This document shows, in pieces, positions 1 through 10,346 of a DNA stretch of 39,403 bases. Source of the stretch: Pseudofrankia coriaricola (lineage in GTDB: Bacteria > Actinomycetota > Actinomycetes > Frankiales > Frankiaceae); the NCBI RefSeq assembly GCF_001854805.1, contig NZ_MBLO01000231.1, positions 1 to 39,403 on the forward strand, in the 5' to 3' direction. The notes below the pieces were generated by a model. It saw only the letters and a list, made by a program, of their open reading frames with translations. It made no database searches and was not told the origin of the DNA. Each line of letters begins with the position of its first letter. Within the stretch, counting starts at the first letter, position 1. The translations under genes and the position numbers were made by a program.

Positions 1-133
1 GGCCTGATCTGGGGGGTTGCCTGGCGGCCTGGAAGAGGCGTGGCTTGCCGGGGTGTTGGGGGATCTGGGTGTGGTGCCGTCGGTCGCGCAACGCCCGGCG
101 GCACCCGGCGGGGCCGCCGCGCTACCGGCCGCG

Positions 134-1180
134 CTACCTCCCGAGGAGGCGGCGCAGCCACAGGAGGCGGGCGGCCTTGGCCTGGCGGGCGAGGGCGGTC
201 TGGGGGGCGATCATGTCGAAGCCGTGGAAGCCGCCGGGCCAGACGTGCAGCTCGGCCTGGCCGCCCGCCCGCCAGATGCCGCTCGCGTAGGCGACGTCCT
301 CGTCGCGGAAGGTCTCGGCCGAGCCGACGTCGATGTAGGCCGGCGGCAGCCCGGACAGGTCCGTCGCCCGCGCCGGCGCGGCGTAGGGGGACACATCAGG
401 CCCGCCGCGCGCGGGGCCGAGCAGCGCGCCCCAGCCGGTCTCGTTGGCGGAGCGGTCCCAGACGCCGCGGCCGGCCATCTGGACGGCGGACGGGGTGTCG
501 TTGCGGTCGTCGAGCATCGGGGACGTGAGCACCTGGCCGGCGAGCGCCGGGCCGCCCCGGTCGCGGGCGAGCAGCGCCAGCGCGGCGGACAGCCCGCCGC
601 CGGCCGACAGGCCCGCGAGGATGAGGCGGTCGGGGTCGCCGCCGAGCTCGGCGGCGTGGTCGGCGGTCCAGCGCAGGCCGGCGTAGCAGTCCTCGACCGG
701 CGCCGGGTGCGGGTGCTCGGGCGCGAGCCGGTAGTCGACCGAGACGGCCACCAGGCCCAGCTGCTGGGCCCAGTCCAGGACGCCCGGCAGCCCCGTCCGG
801 AAGTCTCCGATGATCATTCCTCCGCCGTGGGAGTGGTAGATCATGGGCTGGGCGGTGCGCGGGTCGGCGCCGGCCGCCTCGATCGTCGCCGCCGTCGGGC
901 GGCAGACGAGCAGCGCCACGTCGGGCGCCCCGGCCGGGCCGGGTACGGACACCTCGCTGATCTCGAACGCCCCACCCCTGGCCAGGTCGTCGTTCGTCAG
1001 TCCGGTCGCGACACCGCCGTCGCCACGTAACCGGGGGATCATGTCCGGGGTGATCGCCGAAGGCAGGAACTCGGCGATCGACTCCACGATGGCGGCCATC
1101 TCCGCGTCGAACGGCGGCGGCGGCCCGACTGACGCGGGTTCCGCGCTCGGCGCGGGGACAGGTGGCGTTGCGATCGTCAT
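134..1180 (-). CDS. alpha/beta hydrolase, HSL-type esterase
   Basis: A 348-residue serine hydrolase of the hormone-sensitive-lipase (acetyl esterase) family, expected to cleave short-chain carboxylic esters in the cytoplasm. The oxyanion motif HGGG lies at about residues 118-121, the nucleophile Ser at about 192 in GLSAGG, and the catalytic His at about 319 in GGFHGFD. The acidic residue is probably in the segment around DVGSAETFRDED. Length is normal for the family. No signal peptide is visible. The ATG is preceded by GAGGAG-rich sequence. The gene is divergent from lon across about 260 bp and has no obvious operon partner, so the physiological substrate cannot be named. Confidence 0.9.
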   Translation of the reverse strand: MTIATPPVPAPSAEPASVGPPPPFDAEMAAIVESIAEFLPSAITPDMIPRLRGDGGVATGLTNDDLARGGAFEISEVSVPGPAGAPDVALLVCRPTAATIEAAGADPRTAQPMIYHSHGGGMIIGDFRTGLPGVLDWAQQLGLVAVSVDYRLAPEHPHPAPVEDCYAGLRWTADHAAELGGDPDRLILAGLSAGGGLSAALALLARDRGGPALAGQVLTSPMLDDRNDTPSAVQMAGRGVWDRSANETGWGALLGPARGGPDVSPYAAPARATDLSGLPPAYIDVGSAETFRDEDVAYASGIWRAGGQAELHVWPGGFHGFDMIAPQTALARQAKAARLLWLRRLLGR

Positions 1181-1373
1181 GGCTGCTCCTCGGCTCCTCT
1201 GCTGCCCGGCGGCGAGCGTCGCGGCTGGTCAGCAGCATCCATCCACTGGCGCCGGGGCGCGACAAAACGGGGCGAGCGCTCCCAGCTGGGCAGGCCCGGC
1301 CACCCGCGGCTGTCTGTTCGGTCTCGGCGAACAGGCACGGCGGCCGGCGGGGAACAATGACTGGCTCCGATGA

Positions 1374-1394
1374 CTTGAGTCGATCAGTGTCAAG
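1374..1394 (+). promoter_or_regulatory. HspR-binding HAIR-like element upstream of lon
   Basis: The sequence reads CTTGAGT-N7-TGTCAAG. The known HspR operator (HAIR) is CTTGAGT-N7-ACTCAAG, so the left half matches fully and the right half 5 of 7. It sits about 50 bp before the lon start, as expected for an HspR-repressed heat-shock promoter. HspR control of lon is established in Streptomyces; the assignment here is by sequence similarity. Confidence 0.65.
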
Positions 1395-1444
1395 TTCTCT
1401 GGGCTTGGCGATGACCGCTCTGTTGACCGTGAGGGATGTGCTTC

Positions 1445-3988
<2,544 letters not shown>

Positions 3989-4009
3989 GCAGCGGCACCC
4001 GGTGACCCA

Positions 4010-4046
4010 CGGCCGGCCGGTGGACGAACGGTCCACCGGCCGGCCG
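4010..4046 (+). terminator. lon transcription terminator hairpin
   Basis: A perfect 16-bp inverted repeat with a 5-nt loop (GAACG), starting 21 nt after the lon stop codon. No T-tract follows, which is usual for actinomycete terminators. Confidence 0.75.
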
Positions 4047-4179
4047 TCGGCGTCGTGTGCCGTGTGCCGTGGCGATGTCGCCACGGGGTCGTGCCGCGTC
4101 GACGCTGTTTCACCGTCGGCGTGGTTACCCGTTGGTGTCGGGTGGCATCTCGGTTGGCGACGTCTCCTTTGGTGGATGA

Positions 4180-4201
4180 AACATCACGGTGAGATGATGT
4201 T
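4180..4201 (+). promoter_or_regulatory. candidate operator ahead of VOC gene
   Basis: Inverted repeat AACATCA-N8-TGATGTT, ending about 10 bp before the GTG start of the VOC gene. The AT-rich arms stand out in this sequence. A TTACCT-like -10 follows directly, so the site would overlap the promoter. The binding protein is unknown. Confidence 0.4.
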
Positions 4202-4210
4202 ACCTTAGGG

Positions 4211-4642
4211 GTGTCGGCTGTACAGGACGGTGGGGGAGTGCTTGCTGACGCTGAGCTAATTGCCTTTGTGCCGACGGTTGATCTCGACCGGGCGCTGAAC
4301 TTCTACCAGGGCGTCCTCGGGCTCCCGCTGCTGGAGGAGACGCCGTCGGCGGCGGTGTTCCAGGTGGCCGGGACCATACTGCGCGTCAGCACGGTGCGCG
4401 AGGTCATGCCCCAGCCCTTCACGACGCTCGGCTGGAGGGTGGAGGACATCACCGGCGCCGTGCGCTGGCTCACCGACCGGGGCGCGCGGGTCAACCGCTA
4501 CGACGGCATCGACCAGGACGGCCTTGGTATCTGGACCTCGCCGGACGGTGACCGGATCGTGTGGTTCAACGATCCGGACGGTCACACATTGTCGGTAACC
4601 CAGTTCTCCGGCGGACCCCTTCGAGGTGAAGCGCGTTCCTGA
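4211..4642 (+). CDS. VOC-family (glyoxalase/bleomycin-resistance fold) protein
   Basis: A 143-residue single-domain vicinal-oxygen-chelate protein. The N-terminal half has the typical strand-helix pattern AFVPTVDLDRALNFYQGVLG, and the C-terminal half ends with the characteristic WFNDPDGHTLSVTQF. Members include glyoxalases, dioxygenases and antibiotic-binding proteins; the substrate cannot be deduced. The GTG start has no clear ribosome-binding site, and a -10-like TTACCT lies only a few bases upstream, so the mRNA may be leaderless. An in-frame GTG at 4238 is an alternative start. The gene stands alone behind an AT-rich palindrome. Confidence 0.85.
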   Translation: MSAVQDGGGVLADAELIAFVPTVDLDRALNFYQGVLGLPLLEETPSAAVFQVAGTILRVSTVREVMPQPFTTLGWRVEDITGAVRWLTDRGARVNRYDGIDQDGLGIWTSPDGDRIVWFNDPDGHTLSVTQFSGGPLRGEARS

Positions 4643-4838
4643 ATGATTCCGGTCCCGGGCCGCCGTGGCCGGCCGTCGGCCGCACGATTCTGGATTTCGG
4701 AGCCGTTCCGTCACCCGACGACCACCCAGACGCCATTCCGGCGTATCGGCGCGGACACCGGCAGGTACGGATATCGGCCAGAATGGCCCGGGGATTGCGC
4801 GCCGGGGCGGCGTCCGAACGGATATCGGCCCCGCCCGT

Positions 4839-5561
4839 TCAGCGACCGGAACGCGCGAGTCCCGTGCGGGTCGCGGCGCCCGACGGGCCCGTCGGGACCG
4901 GGGGCGGCCCCACCGACGGGCGCAGCAGCTGAGCCGGCACGCCCGCCCAGATCTCGCTGTCGCCGACCCCGCTGACCACGGCCGCGCCCATGCCGATCAT
5001 CGACCAGGCGCCCACCGTCAGCCCCTCGCGGACGGCGCAGTTCTGCCCCAGGTAGGCCCCGGCGCGCACCCGCACGGAGCCGGCGAGCGTCACCGCCGCG
5101 CAGACGCTCACGTAGTCCTCGACGACGACGTCGTGGGCGAGCACCGCGTTCGGCATCACCGCGACGTGCTGGCCGACGGTCACGTCCGCGGTGAGCACGA
5201 CACCCGCGAGCAGCACCGAACCGGCCCCGACGGAGCACGAGGGCGGTACCACGGTGCGCGGGTGAATCACGCTGGTGTAGCGGTCGGCGCCGATGCCCAT
5301 CTCCTCGAGCCGGTGACGCAGCACGGCGCGCGAGCGCCCACGGCCGGGCCCGAGCAGTAGGCGGGCCCGCGGGTAGTGGGCCACCCGTTCCAGGCCGCCA
5401 AGTACCTGGGCGCCCCCGATCGGGGCGCCCCACAACGCCGGGTTGTCGTCAAGGAAGCCCACGACGTGGTGCTCACCGGACGCGCGGGCGGCCTCCGCCG
5501 CCTCCCGGGCCAGGCCACCAGCGCCGACGATGAGCAGCGGGACGGGCCCGGCGGCGGTCAT
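4839..5561 (-). CDS. NeuD/PglD-family sugar O-acyltransferase
   Basis: A 240-residue left-handed beta-helix acyltransferase. The N-terminus is a Rossmann-like PglD domain (LLIVGAGGLAREAAEAA, then VVGFLDDNP). The remainder carries hexapeptide repeats from about residue 95 on, with the active-site His probably in VLAHDVVVEDYVSV. Relatives transfer acetyl groups to amino sugars during sialic-acid, bacillosamine or surface-polysaccharide synthesis. No sugar-biosynthesis genes are adjacent, so the acceptor is unknown. The ATG is preceded by AAAGGAC. The protein ends in a short Gly/Arg-rich tail. Confidence 0.87.
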   Translation of the reverse strand: MTAAGPVPLLIVGAGGLAREAAEAARASGEHHVVGFLDDNPALWGAPIGGAQVLGGLERVAHYPRARLLLGPGRGRSRAVLRHRLEEMGIGADRYTSVIHPRTVVPPSCSVGAGSVLLAGVVLTADVTVGQHVAVMPNAVLAHDVVVEDYVSVCAAVTLAGSVRVRAGAYLGQNCAVREGLTVGAWSMIGMGAAVVSGVGDSEIWAGVPAQLLRPSVGPPPVPTGPSGAATRTGLARSGR

Positions 5562-5985
5562 GCTGTCCTTTATACGGCTTCAGCCGTTCAAAGGCGCTCC
5601 GAGGTATTCCGCGCAGGCATGACGCGCCTCGTTCATCCGCCGTGAAGAGTCCACGGACGGCGCGAGGGATCTCAATCGCGAGGGGCCTCAGTATCGTTGC
5701 ACACGGAACATCAGCCGCGGCACCGCGACAATCATGGGCCCGCCGGCCAGTACCGCCCGGCGGAACGGTTACCCCGCGCGACATTCGTGCGACGAGACAC
5801 TTGGTACGGAGCCGATCCGCTCACCATTGTGGGGCCGGCGAGCGATGCCCGAACCTGGCCCGGGCATCGCCCGGCCAGGCCTGGCGTGGCCTTGTGCATG
5901 CCCTCCCGGGCGATCGGCCAGCCCGGTCTCGGCCCGAGCCGCGGACGCCGCGACGCCTCGGCCCGGGATGGTCAGGAGGCCCGGG
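5562..5985. other. intergenic region
   Basis: 424 bp between the acyltransferase start and the zinc-ribbon stop. No convincing gene was seen on either strand. The only structure noted is the hairpin at 5842-5870. Confidence 0.5.
5842..5870 (-). terminator. probable terminator of zinc-ribbon gene
   Basis: A 10-bp perfect stem (GCGATGCCCG with its complement) and a 9-nt loop, about 115 nt downstream of the zinc-ribbon stop. Further GGCCGG/CCGGCC pairing flanks it. Confidence 0.45.
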
Positions 5986-6327
5986 TCAGGACGAGAACAG
6001 CGCGTTGAAGAAGCCGCCCTGCCCGTGGCGGCCGTGGCCGCGCCCGTGGCCGAACACGCCATGGCTCGCCTGGCCGCCGTGGCCCCAGGCTGGCTGACCG
6101 TAGGCGGGCTGGCCATAGGCGGGCTGGCCGTAGGGCTGCCCGGCCGGCGGCGGGGCGGGCGGAGCCGGCTGCGCCCACTGCGACTCCAGCCGGGTCAGCG
6201 CCTCCAGCTCGCCATAGTCGAGGAAGATCCCGCGGCAGCCGTCGCACTGCTCGATCTGGACACCGTTGCGGTTGTAGGTCCGCATCATCGCGTGGCACTT
6301 GGGACACTGCATCGTCGGTTGGCTCAT
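5986..6327 (-). CDS. TFIIB-type zinc-ribbon protein
   Basis: A 113-residue protein with an N-terminal zinc ribbon: Cys 8, 11, 28 and 31 (MQCPKCHAMM and QCDGCRGIFLDYGELE). This is the Pfam zf-TFIIB pattern found in many small uncharacterised bacterial proteins. Residues about 50-113 are low complexity: Pro/Ala, then four near-identical YGQPA-type units, then a Gly/His-rich stretch ending FFNALFSS. The function of the family is unknown; zinc binding is predicted from the four cysteines. The ATG is preceded by a GGTAGG-like site. It appears monocistronic. Confidence 0.85.
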   Translation of the reverse strand: MSQPTMQCPKCHAMMRTYNRNGVQIEQCDGCRGIFLDYGELEALTRLESQWAQPAPPAPPPAGQPYGQPAYGQPAYGQPAWGHGGQASHGVFGHGRGHGRHGQGGFFNALFSS

Positions 6328-6547
6328 GTGTACCTACCCATCGAGGGAGGCGGGCTCGTCGGGTCCGAAGCCTACTGACCTCGCACCCTCTACATCGCTG
6401 TCAAATGTACGACTCGCGCCAGGTCTTGCCCGCCGCCGAGCCGCCGCCGCCGAGCGGCCGCGCCGCCGCCAGGCTGCCGCCGCGATGGGACGGCGTCTGG
6501 TGCCGCATCAGCCAAGGTCGGCCCGGTGGCATCGCCGCATCGTGGGC

Positions 6548-6623
6548 TTGACCAGCGGTTCTGTACTCGGATCCGAACGGGCGAGGCCCGGAGCACGGAT
6601 CCGAGTACAGTCCTGGCGATCTT
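6548..6623 (-). repeat. 76-bp stem-loop repeat, copy A
   Basis: Read on the minus strand, this aligns without gaps to 9572-9647 at roughly 77% identity. It contains a perfect 15-bp inverted repeat (CTGTACTCGGATCCG at 6561-6575 and its complement at 6596-6610) around a 20-nt spacer. It starts about 38 nt after the stop of the APH-like gene, so it could also terminate that transcript. Confidence 0.7.
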
Positions 6624-6660
6624 GCGTGGCGAGCGCGGGCGAACGTTGCCGAGAACGGCA

Positions 6661-7941
6661 CTACGAGAGCATCCGGCGGCAGCAGGTGACGAACGCATGG
6701 CCCAGCGAGTCCAGCCCATCGGGGCCGACACCGTCGCCGTCGCCGTCCCTGCCGTCGCCTTCCTGCCTGTCGCCGTCCGGCTCGCCAAGGTCCCGGCGGC
6801 TCTCTCGGGGCCCGCCCGCGGCGCTGTTCTCGTACACGTCGTGGCCGACCCTGTCCCGGTCACCATCGGAGGCCGTCGGCAGCGACGCGGTGAGGGCACG
6901 GGCGGCGTACTCGACGACCAACGTCCGGGCGGGCACGTCGACGGCGGGCCAGGGATCGCCGTCAGTGGACAGCGCCGGCCCGCCGGCGGCCCGATAGGTG
7001 TCGACGAACCGCGCCCACACCGCGGGCGGCAGCAGCCCGGCGGCGAACCAGGCAGCGGGCCTGGCCAGGTCCCATGCCGGGTCGCCGACCCCCAGGTCGT
7101 CGATGTCGACCAGCCGCCATCCGTCAGAGTCGGTCCTGACCAGCTGACCGAGGTGCCAGTCGCCATGGATCAGCGTGACGGGCCGGCCGGGCCGCGCGGT
7201 CGCGACCGCGTCCCGGTCCGGCAGCGCGCGATAGGCGGCCAGCACCGCGTCCCGCGCCGAGCCGCCGGAGACCGGGACGCCTCCGGCCGCCTGCGCCCCC
7301 TCGGCCGCCGGCGGCCGCGCGGTCTTCGGCGCCCCCGCGACCGCGGGTGCCGCAGCCGGAGGCAACGTCGCTGCCTGGCGCCGGAGTGCCTCGACCGCGG
7401 GTGCCAACCGTCTGCGCGGGTGCGCGGCCAGGGCCGCGATGCCCGTGGGACATGGCGCGGTGTGCAGCCGGGCCAGCAGCGCGGCGGCCTGCTCCCACGG
7501 CGCGTCGTCCGCGTCGTCCGGCCCGAGCGCCACGCCGAACGGCCAGGCGCTGACCCAGCGCCCACCGACTCGGGCCGCATAGCCGCCAAGCTCGGCGCCC
7601 GGGACCGGCAGCGGCGCGAGCAGGGCCGCGGCGAGGCAGGGGTCGGCCGCGGCGAGCAGCCGGGCCGCGAGCGCGGCCGGGTCGACACCGGCCTGGTGCG
7701 CCTTCAGCACCACACCCCCGCGCCGGACCACCAGCCGGTCATGCCGCCGCGAGATCACCTCGACGGCTTCGCCACCGTCACCGCCCGGCCCCACCAACCG
7801 GGCGGCTAGCGCGGCCATGCCGTCCAGAAGCGTCCGGGCCGCTGTCGCGTCCGGCGGTGCGGCGGCCAGGGGCCCGTTGGCCTCGCCGGCCGCGCTGGTC
7901 GCCCTCCCCGCCGGGGTCGTCCGCGCAGGTGTGCCGTCCAC
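6661..7941 (-). CDS. aminoglycoside-phosphotransferase-like kinase
   Basis: A 426-residue protein-kinase-like phosphotransferase (APH family). The catalytic loop is LIHGDWHLGQL, with the catalytic Asp after HG, and the metal-binding motif is VDIDDLGVGDPAWDLA. The N-lobe Lys is in GGVVLKAHQAG. Substrates of the family include aminoglycosides, choline and homoserine; none can be assigned here. A Pro/Ala-rich insertion precedes the catalytic loop, and the C-terminal 60 residues are Asp/Gly-rich and probably disordered. The GTG at 7941 was chosen because similarity begins shortly after it; the open frame extends upstream without family features. Confidence 0.8.
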   Translation of the reverse strand: MDGTPARTTPAGRATSAAGEANGPLAAAPPDATAARTLLDGMAALAARLVGPGGDGGEAVEVISRRHDRLVVRRGGVVLKAHQAGVDPAALAARLLAAADPCLAAALLAPLPVPGAELGGYAARVGGRWVSAWPFGVALGPDDADDAPWEQAAALLARLHTAPCPTGIAALAAHPRRRLAPAVEALRRQAATLPPAAAPAVAGAPKTARPPAAEGAQAAGGVPVSGGSARDAVLAAYRALPDRDAVATARPGRPVTLIHGDWHLGQLVRTDSDGWRLVDIDDLGVGDPAWDLARPAAWFAAGLLPPAVWARFVDTYRAAGGPALSTDGDPWPAVDVPARTLVVEYAARALTASLPTASDGDRDRVGHDVYENSAAGGPRESRRDLGEPDGDRQEGDGRDGDGDGVGPDGLDSLGHAFVTCCRRMLS

Positions 7942-8071
7942 CCTGTGATTCAACCAACCCGGCCGGGATCGCAGCCGCGTCCGCGGGACCGCGCGGCCGC
8001 GCGGCCGACCAGGTGCGGTTCCCGGCAACGTTCGCCCGACCGGCGGTCGGGACTTGCCAAGCGTCCTAACG

Positions 8072-8081
8072 CGATATATCG
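8072..8081 (+). promoter_or_regulatory. AT-rich palindrome upstream of padR gene
   Basis: CGATATATCG, a 10-bp perfect palindrome in a short AT-rich island about 195 bp before the PadR start. PadR-type repressors often bind AT-rich palindromes in their own promoters, so this is a candidate autoregulatory operator or promoter core. Confidence 0.4.
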
Positions 8082-8276
8082 TGAGCGTGTCACTGAAACA
8101 CTGGTGAGCTCCAGACAGGCAAACGCCCGGGAGCGAGCCAGGTGCCGGTGGCTCTCGTGGGAGGCGCCGGGCTCGGCTGGCGCGCTTGGCCGCGCCGATC
8201 GGATACCCGTCGGACGCCCCCACGCACCTACCTCCATCAGCGCGCATACGCGCACATTCCGCAAGGAGACACCACC

Positions 8277-9155
8277 ATGAAGTTCGATCATCGTGATTGG
8301 CCCGGACCACGCCCGGAGGAGGAGCCCGGCCCGCGCGGCGGCGGCCGGCGGCACCACGGCCCGTTCCGCCGGCACGGCCACGGGTTCGCGCACCACCCCG
8401 GTCCTGGCATGGGCCCGTTCCCAGGCCCAGGCGCGGGTCCGTTCCCTGGCCCCGGCCTCGGGGTGTTCGGTGGACCGCCGCCCATGGGAGCGATGCCTCC
8501 CGGCCCGGTGCCCCCGGGCGGGCCGGGGCCCTGGACGGCCGGGCCGTGGGGACGACGGGGGCGCCCGGGTGGCGGCCGCGGCCGCGCCGGCCGCGGCGAC
8601 GTCCGCGCCGCCGTGCTGCTGCTGCTCGCCGACGCGGACGGCCCGATGCACGGCTACCAGCTGATGCAGGCGATCGCCGAGCGCACCGGCGGCGCCTGGC
8701 AGCCCAGCCCCGGCGCCGTCTACCCGACGATCAGCCAGCTCGAGGACGAGGGCCTGGTTACCGTCACCGCCGATGGCGGCCGGCGCCTGGTCACCCTCAC
8801 CGAGGCTGGCCGGGAGCACGTCACCGCGAACCGCGCGGCGCTCGGGGACCCGTTCGCCGGGTTCACCGCCCGCGCCGGCGGCGGCGCCAGCCTGATCGGC
8901 CCGGTCCAGGAGCTGCACGCGGCCACCTGGCAGGTCGCGAGGACCGGCGACGCCGACCAGATCGCGGCCGCCCACAAGATCCTCACGGACGCTCGCCGGG
9001 CGCTGTACCTGATTCTGGCCGGCGAGCCCACCGCCGAGTCGGCCGGCGACTCCGCCGAGTCGGCCGGCGACTCCGCCGAGCCGGCCGCCGAGCCGGCCCC
9101 GGAGCCGCCCGCGGCATCCGCCTCGGGTGGCGCCGCGCCCGCCGCCGGCGAGTGA
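8277..9155 (+). CDS. PadR-family transcriptional regulator
   Basis: A 292-residue regulator. The winged-helix PadR domain spans about residues 105-185 (VRAAVLLLLADADGPMHGYQ, then GAVYPTISQLEDEGLV and RLVTLTEAG). It is followed by a short helical dimerisation region containing ELHAATWQVARTGD. The first 100 residues are unusual: His/Arg-rich, then repeated PGPG and GPFPGPG units. The last 45 residues contain tandem ESAGDSA repeats and a Pro/Ala tail. The ATG at 8277 has AAGGAG eight bases upstream. PadR proteins usually repress nearby transport or stress genes, but none is adjacent, so the target is unknown. A very stable hairpin follows the stop. Confidence 0.88.
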   Translation: MKFDHRDWPGPRPEEEPGPRGGGRRHHGPFRRHGHGFAHHPGPGMGPFPGPGAGPFPGPGLGVFGGPPPMGAMPPGPVPPGGPGPWTAGPWGRRGRPGGGRGRAGRGDVRAAVLLLLADADGPMHGYQLMQAIAERTGGAWQPSPGAVYPTISQLEDEGLVTVTADGGRRLVTLTEAGREHVTANRAALGDPFAGFTARAGGGASLIGPVQELHAATWQVARTGDADQIAAAHKILTDARRALYLILAGEPTAESAGDSAESAGDSAEPAAEPAPEPPAASASGGAAPAAGE

Positions 9156-9179
9156 CCACCGGCGCTGGCGAGTAGCTCC

Positions 9180-9220
9180 CGGCGGAGTCCGGCCCGTCTC
9201 CGGCGGGCCGGACTCCGCCG
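9180..9220 (+). terminator. padR terminator hairpin
   Basis: A perfect 16-bp stem (9180-9195 with 9205-9220) and a 9-nt loop, 25 nt after the PadR stop codon. Confidence 0.75.
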
Positions 9221-9302
9221 TTCCGTCAGCAGCTCTAAAGCCTTTCTTAAGGCGCAGCCAAGATTTGCCGCTCATTCTGAACGACGAGGCCCTTCTCACA
9301 AA

Positions 9303-9352
9303 CCCGGTCGGGCGTCGCGCGCAGGGCTCCCTGCGCGCGACGCCCGACCGGG
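9303..9352. repeat. 50-bp near-perfect palindrome
   Basis: Two 24-nt arms (9303-9326 and 9329-9352) are exact reverse complements around the dinucleotide CT. It is intergenic, about 80 bp past the PadR terminator. As RNA it would form an extremely stable hairpin; as DNA it could extrude a cruciform. Its role is unknown. Confidence 0.75.
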
Positions 9353-9571
9353 CCCCCTCCACGGCCTCTCCGGTGGATCTCGTCAGGGCGGCCCTCGACG
9401 GTAGCCGGACGCCAGTTCGCATGCCCAGCCAGCGATCACCGGTGCTCGGCAGGCAATGCTCGGCCCGTGATCGTCGTGCGGGTATGCCGACTAACGCCAC
9501 ATATCCCGATTTGCCTCTTTTGCGCATACCCCGTCCGCGATCTACGTGGCTCACCGGCTTCAGGAGCGCCG

Positions 9572-9647
9572 AAGATCGCCGGGGCTGTGCGCCGATCCGA
9601 ACGCCAGGCCCCGCCGGTTCGCATCCGCGTACAGTTCCGCCGGTCAA
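9572..9647 (+). repeat. 76-bp stem-loop repeat, copy B
   Basis: Homologous to the reverse complement of 6548-6623, ungapped at roughly 77% identity. The stem arms (around CTGTGCGCCGATCCG and CGCATCCGCGTACAG) are less perfect than in copy A. The two copies are inverted and bracket the APH-like and PadR genes. Confidence 0.7.
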
Positions 9648-9731
9648 ACTGACAGTGCGACAAGGTCACCGGCCAGCCTTGCTTGAAACGGCATCAGGCT
9701 GATCCGGTGAAGCTCTGGGCGTCGGCTAAGA

Positions 9732-9771
9732 ACAAAGCAGCGCGCGGCCCGGCGGCCGCGCGCTGCTTTGT
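9732..9771 (-). terminator. cold-shock gene terminator
   Basis: A perfect 18-bp stem with a 4-nt loop, 18 nt beyond the stop of the cold-shock gene. On the minus strand the right arm ends in TTTGTTCTTA, so it resembles a classical intrinsic terminator. Confidence 0.85.
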
Positions 9772-9788
9772 CTGAGGTCGAGGGGTCG

Positions 9789-9992
9789 TCAGACGGGCTG
9801 AACCTTGTCAGCCTGCGGACCCTTCTGGCCCTGCACGATCTCGAACTGCACGTTCTGTCCCTCGTCAAGCGACTTGTAGCCGTCCGACATAATCGCCGAG
9901 AAGTGGACGAACACGTCCGGACCGCCACCGTCCACGGAGATGAATCCGAAACCCTTCTCCGCGTTGAACCACTTGACGGTACCCTGAGCCAC
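9789..9992 (-). CDS. cold-shock protein, CspA family
   Basis: A 67-residue single-stranded nucleic-acid-binding protein, a complete one-domain OB fold. It has the RNP1-like motif GFGFI and the RNP2-like motif VFVHFSAI, preceded by [11 protein letters not shown]. It is expected to act as an RNA chaperone during cold shock or normal growth. The GTG start has AAGGAG seven bases upstream. The gene is monocistronic, with about 350 bp of non-coding sequence upstream (long leaders are usual for csp genes) and a strong terminator downstream. Confidence 0.97.
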   Translation of the reverse strand: MAQGTVKWFNAEKGFGFISVDGGGPDVFVHFSAIMSDGYKSLDEGQNVQFEIVQGQKGPQADKVQPV

Positions 9993-10346
9993 GAGCGTTC
10001 TCCTTGCTACTTTCCCGGCAGACGTCCTTCGTCTCCCGGTCTCGCGCCGGCCGAGGAGCGCCCCACGTCCGGCCGTTCCGTTCGACGATGCATGACGTTC
10101 ATACAGCGGGGAACCGGTAACACCACCACCCTACCCGCCATCGGCACTGGCGGTCCTGTCGTGGCCCGACCGGATCCCGTCCGTTTGCACGCTCCTGGGG
10201 TGCGAATGGGGTAATGGCCGCGCACACGGCCGACCCGGCACCTCTGGACAGACGGACCAGTTCGGCCGATGGGAACCGCGGGACGGCGGGCCACGAGTCC
10301 AGGCCGCAGCCGCGCGATGGTGTGGGTCCGGCAGCCAGGCCGGTGG
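9993..10346. other. intergenic region / probable csp leader
   Basis: 354 bp between the cold-shock gene and the stop of the upstream split-barrel gene. No gene was seen. It probably carries the csp promoter and a long 5' leader, but no clear promoter hexamers were identified. Confidence 0.4.

Noticed and set aside
6548-6623. tRNA gene or tRNA remnant (GTTCG-ATCC-like motif)
   Set aside because: The motif resembles a T-loop, but the invariant A is wrong and there is no acceptor stem, D arm or anticodon arm. The segment folds as one long hairpin.
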